From Polyangiaceae bacterium (lineage in GTDB: Bacteria > Myxococcota_A > Polyangia > Polyangiales > Polyangiaceae), in contig JAKVCH010000106.1 in NCBI GenBank assembly GCA_022447485.1, positions 1-8,675 on the forward strand: 8,675 nt of DNA, in the 5' to 3' direction. Shown piece by piece: positions 6,359 through 8,675 of the stretch. The stretch's first letter is position 1, and each line of letters starts with the position of its first letter. A program made the translations under genes and the position numbers. The notes under the pieces were generated by a model. It saw nothing but the letters and a program-made list of their open reading frames with translations, searched no databases and had not been told where the DNA came from.

Positions 6359-7117
6359 TTAAGGCTTAATGACTCGGGTTCCAGCTGGAGGTACGAACGT
6401 GAACTCTTTTTTGTCGACAGGCAGATTGACGGCCGGCTGAATAAAATCAAACCGATTCGTATTGCGTTGAGCGTCAATCATCATCACTCGCCGCACCTGA
6501 TACGTGGCAGGATCAATATAAAAGAGAATCTTTTGGAATGCTGGCGTCGCCTGCTTCGGTACGCCTAAAAGAACAAACCCACCCTCATAACCCACTTGGC
6601 CAGCATCAATCTTCTTGAGAGCAAACTCATCCTTAATCTTTCCTCCCCCGAGGAGAAAGGATAGCGCTGCTGGGTACTGGCTTTTATCGATACGCTGATC
6701 GAAAAGCTGTTGGTTGTCTTTTTCGTAGACTTTAATGCGTTGACCGTCGGAGACGACACGATTGCCGTTTTTATAGCGCCAGCTCATCTTCCCTGGTTTC
6801 AGAAAAACAACATCGCCCTGGGATTCCTTGGTCTTGTCGTGAGCAGCAATATGGTAACGCTGTTTGAACTTCGCTCGAAAGCTCTTCGTGCGATCGTAAA
6901 AGTTCTGCACGCGTTCAGCTAATTCATTCGCGCTCAACGACGCGCCTACGCTTTTCTTCGCGTCTTTCGGACCCGCAAGGGCGAGCTCCTCACCCAAGAT
7001 CGGAAGACTAGAAAAGGCGAGCGATGCCACCAAAAAGCCTCGCAATAGTCTTCTCGAGGAAGTCCGGGCTCGAAGGGAGGTCGTTGGGGTCGGAGTTTCA
7101 ATCATAGTAGAACGCAT
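6359..7117 (-). CDS. lolA: Outer-membrane lipoprotein carrier protein LolA (periplasmic)
   Basis: LolA carries lipoproteins across the periplasm from the inner-membrane LolCDE complex to the outer membrane. The mature part fits the family: SANELAERVQNFYDRTKSFRA followed by KFKQRY, GDVVFLKPGKMSW, RYKNGNRVVSDG, an IKVYEKDNQQ segment, and a C-terminal FYIDPATYQVRRVMMID strand. A signal peptide is visible: a basic RTSSRRLLRG, a hydrophobic FLVASLAFSSLPIL, and a likely cut after ALA just before GPKDA. The frame stays open up to ATG 7192, but that start would give an n-region of about 50 residues. ATG 7117 or ATG 7105 gives a more normal length, and 7117 is chosen here. None has a convincing Shine-Dalgarno; GGGGA five bases before 7192 is the nearest. 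The gene lies downstream of ruvC and immediately upstream of ogt on the same strand. No promoter was recognised. Confidence 0.88.
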   Translation of the reverse strand: MRSTMIETPTPTTSLRARTSSRRLLRGFLVASLAFSSLPILGEELALAGPKDAKKSVGASLSANELAERVQNFYDRTKSFRAKFKQRYHIAAHDKTKESQGDVVFLKPGKMSWRYKNGNRVVSDGQRIKVYEKDNQQLFDQRIDKSQYPAALSFLLGGGKIKDEFALKKIDAGQVGYEGGFVLLGVPKQATPAFQKILFYIDPATYQVRRVMMIDAQRNTNRFDFIQPAVNLPVDKKEFTFVPPAGTRVIKP

Positions 7118-7260
7118 CGGGAAAAAGCTGCTGAATCGCCGGGACCATGGTGAATCCAAAGCTCGCGACGATCGAGGGTGATGGATTAGCATACGATCCC
7201 CAGGAGCCCCAGCTTCCTCCGCCGCCCAAAGACCTGGCCCCCTACCGCTCCTGCGCTCTC

Positions 7261-7298
7261 AAAGTGGGCTCCAGGCGCCATCAGAAAAGCCACTTTTT
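7261..7298. terminator. Inverted repeat in the ruvC-lolA gap, possible weak terminator
   Basis: AAAGTGGGCT at 7261-7270 pairs with AGCCACTTT at 7288-7296, giving nine pairs with one bulged G and a loop of about 17 bases. Five T follow the stem on the + strand, but only three on the - strand, where ruvC and lolA are transcribed. It could end ruvC transcripts weakly, or be unrelated to termination. Confidence 0.35.
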
Positions 7299-7319
7299 CT
7301 AGGAAAAGGCCGAGCAGGG

Positions 7320-7895
7320 CTAGCTCGATTGATTTCGACGAGCCTTCGTCCGAGCCAAGGCTGCTGCAAAATGGGGAGCGACTTTCTTGCGACGGTTCTT
7401 TTTGCTGACTTGCTCGGCAACGATCGCTCTTGGGTCTCTTTTTAGTTCGGTGATCGCAATTGCTAGAGCATCCGAGGCATCCAAAGGTGGGGCCTTTTCC
7501 AGACCCAAAAGAGCGCAGACGATCTGTGCGACCTGAGTCTTATCGGCTTGGCCGTGTCCTGTCAGGCTCCTTTTGATTCGAGCCGGCGCATGCTCACGCA
7601 CAGGGATGCCAGCACGCTGCAGCAGCATCAGGACAACTCCCCGAGCATGCCCCAACTTTGCAGCAGATTGAGCGTTCTTGTCGAAGAAGATGCCTTCTAC
7701 CGACCCGACTTCAGGCTCATAATCATGAATAATCTTTTCCAGGCCTTCCGCTAAAAGGACGAGACGGGGAGCCAATTCCTCACTGCAATCTAAGCGAAGC
7801 ACACCGTGGCCCAAATGCAGCAGACGCTGACCATCCCGTCGCACCACGCCCCAGCCCAGACGCCTGGTCCCAGGATCGATACCAATCGCAATCAC
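7320..7895 (-). CDS. ruvC: Holliday junction resolvase RuvC
   Basis: The 191-residue protein cleaves Holliday junctions at the end of recombinational repair, as a dimer working with RuvAB. It has the RNase H-like core and the four acidic metal ligands at nearly the E. coli positions: Asp7 in GIDPGT, Glu67 in VEGIFFDKN, and Asp139 and Asp142 in DASDALAIA. The LTGHGQADKTQV segment (111-122) is also typical. Initiation at GTG 7895 places Asp7 exactly as in the family, so this start is well fixed although the Shine-Dalgarno is poor. The C-terminus runs about 18 residues beyond the E. coli length as a basic tail rich in Lys and Arg (KKNRRKK, then RTKARR), which may help DNA binding. ruvA and ruvB are not in the window; lolA follows downstream. 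Confidence 0.95.
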   Translation of the reverse strand: MIAIGIDPGTRRLGWGVVRRDGQRLLHLGHGVLRLDCSEELAPRLVLLAEGLEKIIHDYEPEVGSVEGIFFDKNAQSAAKLGHARGVVLMLLQRAGIPVREHAPARIKRSLTGHGQADKTQVAQIVCALLGLEKAPPLDASDALAIAITELKRDPRAIVAEQVSKKNRRKKVAPHFAAALARTKARRNQSS

Positions 7896-7943
7896 TTCTT
7901 AGGGCTAACAGCTCCACAGCGCCACGACCAGTGAAAACGCATT

Positions 7944-8005
7944 GCTTGCGAGCTGCGTGCAATGAGAGCTCCGATCCTGGGAGCCCTCATTGCACGCAGC
8001 CAAGC
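7944..8005. repeat. Long near-perfect inverted repeat (hairpin) upstream of ruvC
   Basis: GCTGCGTGCAATGAG at 7952-7966 has its exact complement at 7986-8000. One A/C mismatch inside, five more pairs form (GCTCC 7968-7972 with GGAGC 7980-7984) around a seven-base loop. Outside the main stem, GCTTG 7944-7948 pairs with CAAGC 8001-8005 across a three-base bulge. CATTGC at 7940-7945 could instead pair with GCAATG at 7959-7964, giving an alternative fold. On the - strand, TTTT follows six bases after the outer stem, so it could end the PD40 gene transcript. A REP-like repeat is the other main option. Confidence 0.8.
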
Positions 8006-8023
8006 TCCGATTCGAGGAGTCCT

Positions 8024-8095
8024 CTCTGCGGCGAGCACTGCCGATCCAGCTCCGCGCCGACGGGGCTCAGGGGTAGATCGGGCTCAAAGGCAGAG
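8024..8095. repeat. Nested inverted repeats just downstream of the PD40 gene
   Basis: Three stems are nested. CTCTGC 8024-8029 pairs with GCAGAG 8090-8095. CCGATC 8041-8046 pairs with GATCGG 8076-8081. AGCTCC 8048-8053 pairs with GGGGCT 8062-8067 with one G-T pair around an eight-base loop. The internal loops are uneven. In - strand RNA this would lie directly after the stop codon at 8100, so it may be a 3'-UTR structure. Short stems of this kind can arise by chance. Confidence 0.4.
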
Positions 8096-8099
8096 AACC

Positions 8100-8675
8100 T
8101 TAGCGCACAATCTGTGGTGGGATCTTAAACTCATCCCAGGCCGGCGTCAGATTCGATGTGCTGCTGTTCTGATTCCAAATATAAACAGCTGGATAGGAAG
8201 TGACTGACTGATCTGCCGCCACGTAAACCGCCGTCAAGTAAAGCTGCGAAGAGCGAGTGTCGAGCTCCACCGGTGTATAATAGTCCCGGGGAACGATAAA
8301 TGTGCCGTCGTAGGCTCGGGCGGAGGAAAACACCAACCAATAGTACTTACCGCCAGCGGCGTCTGTCGACACAGAAGGGGACCATTTCGGCCAACTATTA
8401 ATCACATTATCAGCGCTCTCACCCGTGCAGACAGGCGGCTGATTCGCGATGAGGTTCGTGGGTGTTCCGCCTGCCGCTGCAATAACGTTGATCTGACCAT
8501 CTGGTCGATAATAAATATAGCCGTCGGTCCCTGCACGATTGTAGGCGATCAGCTGATCGTCAGCAGAAAAGTCGGGATAGTACTCAGCAACTCCTGGGTC
8601 GGAGGCGCCCGGCACCTTTGTCGCAGGTCCACCGGCGCCATCATTGAACGGTACGGTGTAGAGATCGCTTTCTGT
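8100..8675 (-). CDS. C-terminal part of a PD40/TolB-like beta-propeller protein, 5' end outside the window
   Basis: The frame is open to the right edge (192 codons including TAA 8100-8102) and codes upstream of the GTG at 8615, starting TESDLYTVPFNDGAGG, so that GTG is not the start. The protein has WD40-like (PD40) propeller blades. One blade reads EYYPDFSADDQLIAYNRA; the next has SWPKWSP, then KYYWLVFSSAR. A further strand pair follows with SQLYLTAVYVAAD and YPAVYIWNQNSS, ending in TPAWDEFKIPP. The motif Y/W-P-x-F/W-S-x is the hallmark of TolB-type propellers. Proteins of this style, with CTGESADNVINSWPKWSP-like segments, are remembered from myxobacteria, often as exported or lipoprotein-anchored proteins. 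The N-terminus is missing, so export cannot be checked. Function is unknown; propellers of this type usually bind proteins or peptides. Confidence 0.78.
   Translation of the reverse strand, partial: TESDLYTVPFNDGAGGPATKVPGASDPGVAEYYPDFSADDQLIAYNRAGTDGYIYYRPDGQINVIAAAGGTPTNLIANQPPVCTGESADNVINSWPKWSPSVSTDAAGGKYYWLVFSSARAYDGTFIVPRDYYTPVELDTRSSQLYLTAVYVAADQSVTSYPAVYIWNQNSSTSNLTPAWDEFKIPPQIVR

Noticed and set aside
6194..6568. 124-residue + strand frame spanning the ogt and lolA genes
   Set aside because: It is antisense to two well recognised genes and has no conserved features.
7871..7979. CAGGATCG (7871-7878) complementary to CGATCCTG (7972-7979)
   Set aside because: One arm lies inside the conserved ruvC N-terminus, whose codons explain it; an eight-base match at this distance can be chance.
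7931..8207. Short + strand frames (7931-8128 and 7962-8207) over the ruvC upstream gap
   Set aside because: Their sequence comes from inverted repeats and antisense PD40 code; no ribosome site or known domain.
1..8675. CRISPR arrays, tRNA or rRNA genes, insertion sequences, phage attachment sites
   Set aside because: No spaced direct repeats, cloverleaf, transposase or integrase sequence was found by reading both strands.

Overview
The window carries eight protein-coding genes packed with little spacing. It looks like a Gram-negative chromosome. A LolA homologue implies an outer membrane with lipoproteins. The PD40-propeller protein, the LuxE/LuxC pair without luciferase and the GH8 glycosidase together recall Myxococcota and related former deltaproteobacteria. 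This lineage guess rests on protein style only and is not proven.

Left part, + strand: the C-terminal end of a glycoside hydrolase family 8 enzyme (1-264), then a LuxE-family acyl-protein synthetase (305-1456), then a LuxC-family acyl-CoA/acyl-protein reductase (1453-2562). The last two overlap by four bases (TTGA), and the TTG start of the second is preceded by a good Shine-Dalgarno sequence. Together they should turn fatty acids into fatty aldehydes. No luxAB or luxD lies in the window, so bioluminescence is unlikely.

Centre: facing them tail to tail on the - strand is a large radical SAM protein (2593-4482). Its cysteine layout and flanking motifs recall the Tes family, which includes the archaeal tetraether lipid synthase (Tes/MJ0619 type) and bacterial relatives proposed to couple lipid tails. 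A fatty-aldehyde-forming pair next to a Tes-like enzyme suggests a membrane-lipid remodelling module and is the most interesting part of the window. Two tandem, related hairpins sit between the convergent genes. A divergent 156-bp region separates the radical SAM gene from a + strand metallophosphoesterase (4639-5835), whose conserved core is split by a long insert with hydrophobic segments.

Right part, - strand, read from right to left: the end of a PD40/TolB-type beta-propeller protein (8100-8675, running off the window), a 204-bp gap full of long inverted repeats, ruvC (7320-7895), a 124- to 214-bp gap depending on the lolA start, lolA (6359 to about 7117), and an O6-alkylguanine-DNA alkyltransferase gene (ogt, 5825-6355) starting three bases after lolA ends. 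ogt overlaps the metallophosphoesterase tail to tail by 11 bp, and its product has Gln where the family normally has its arginine finger. No rRNA, tRNA, CRISPR array, transposase or integrase was seen. No gene-free stretch is longer than about 215 bases.
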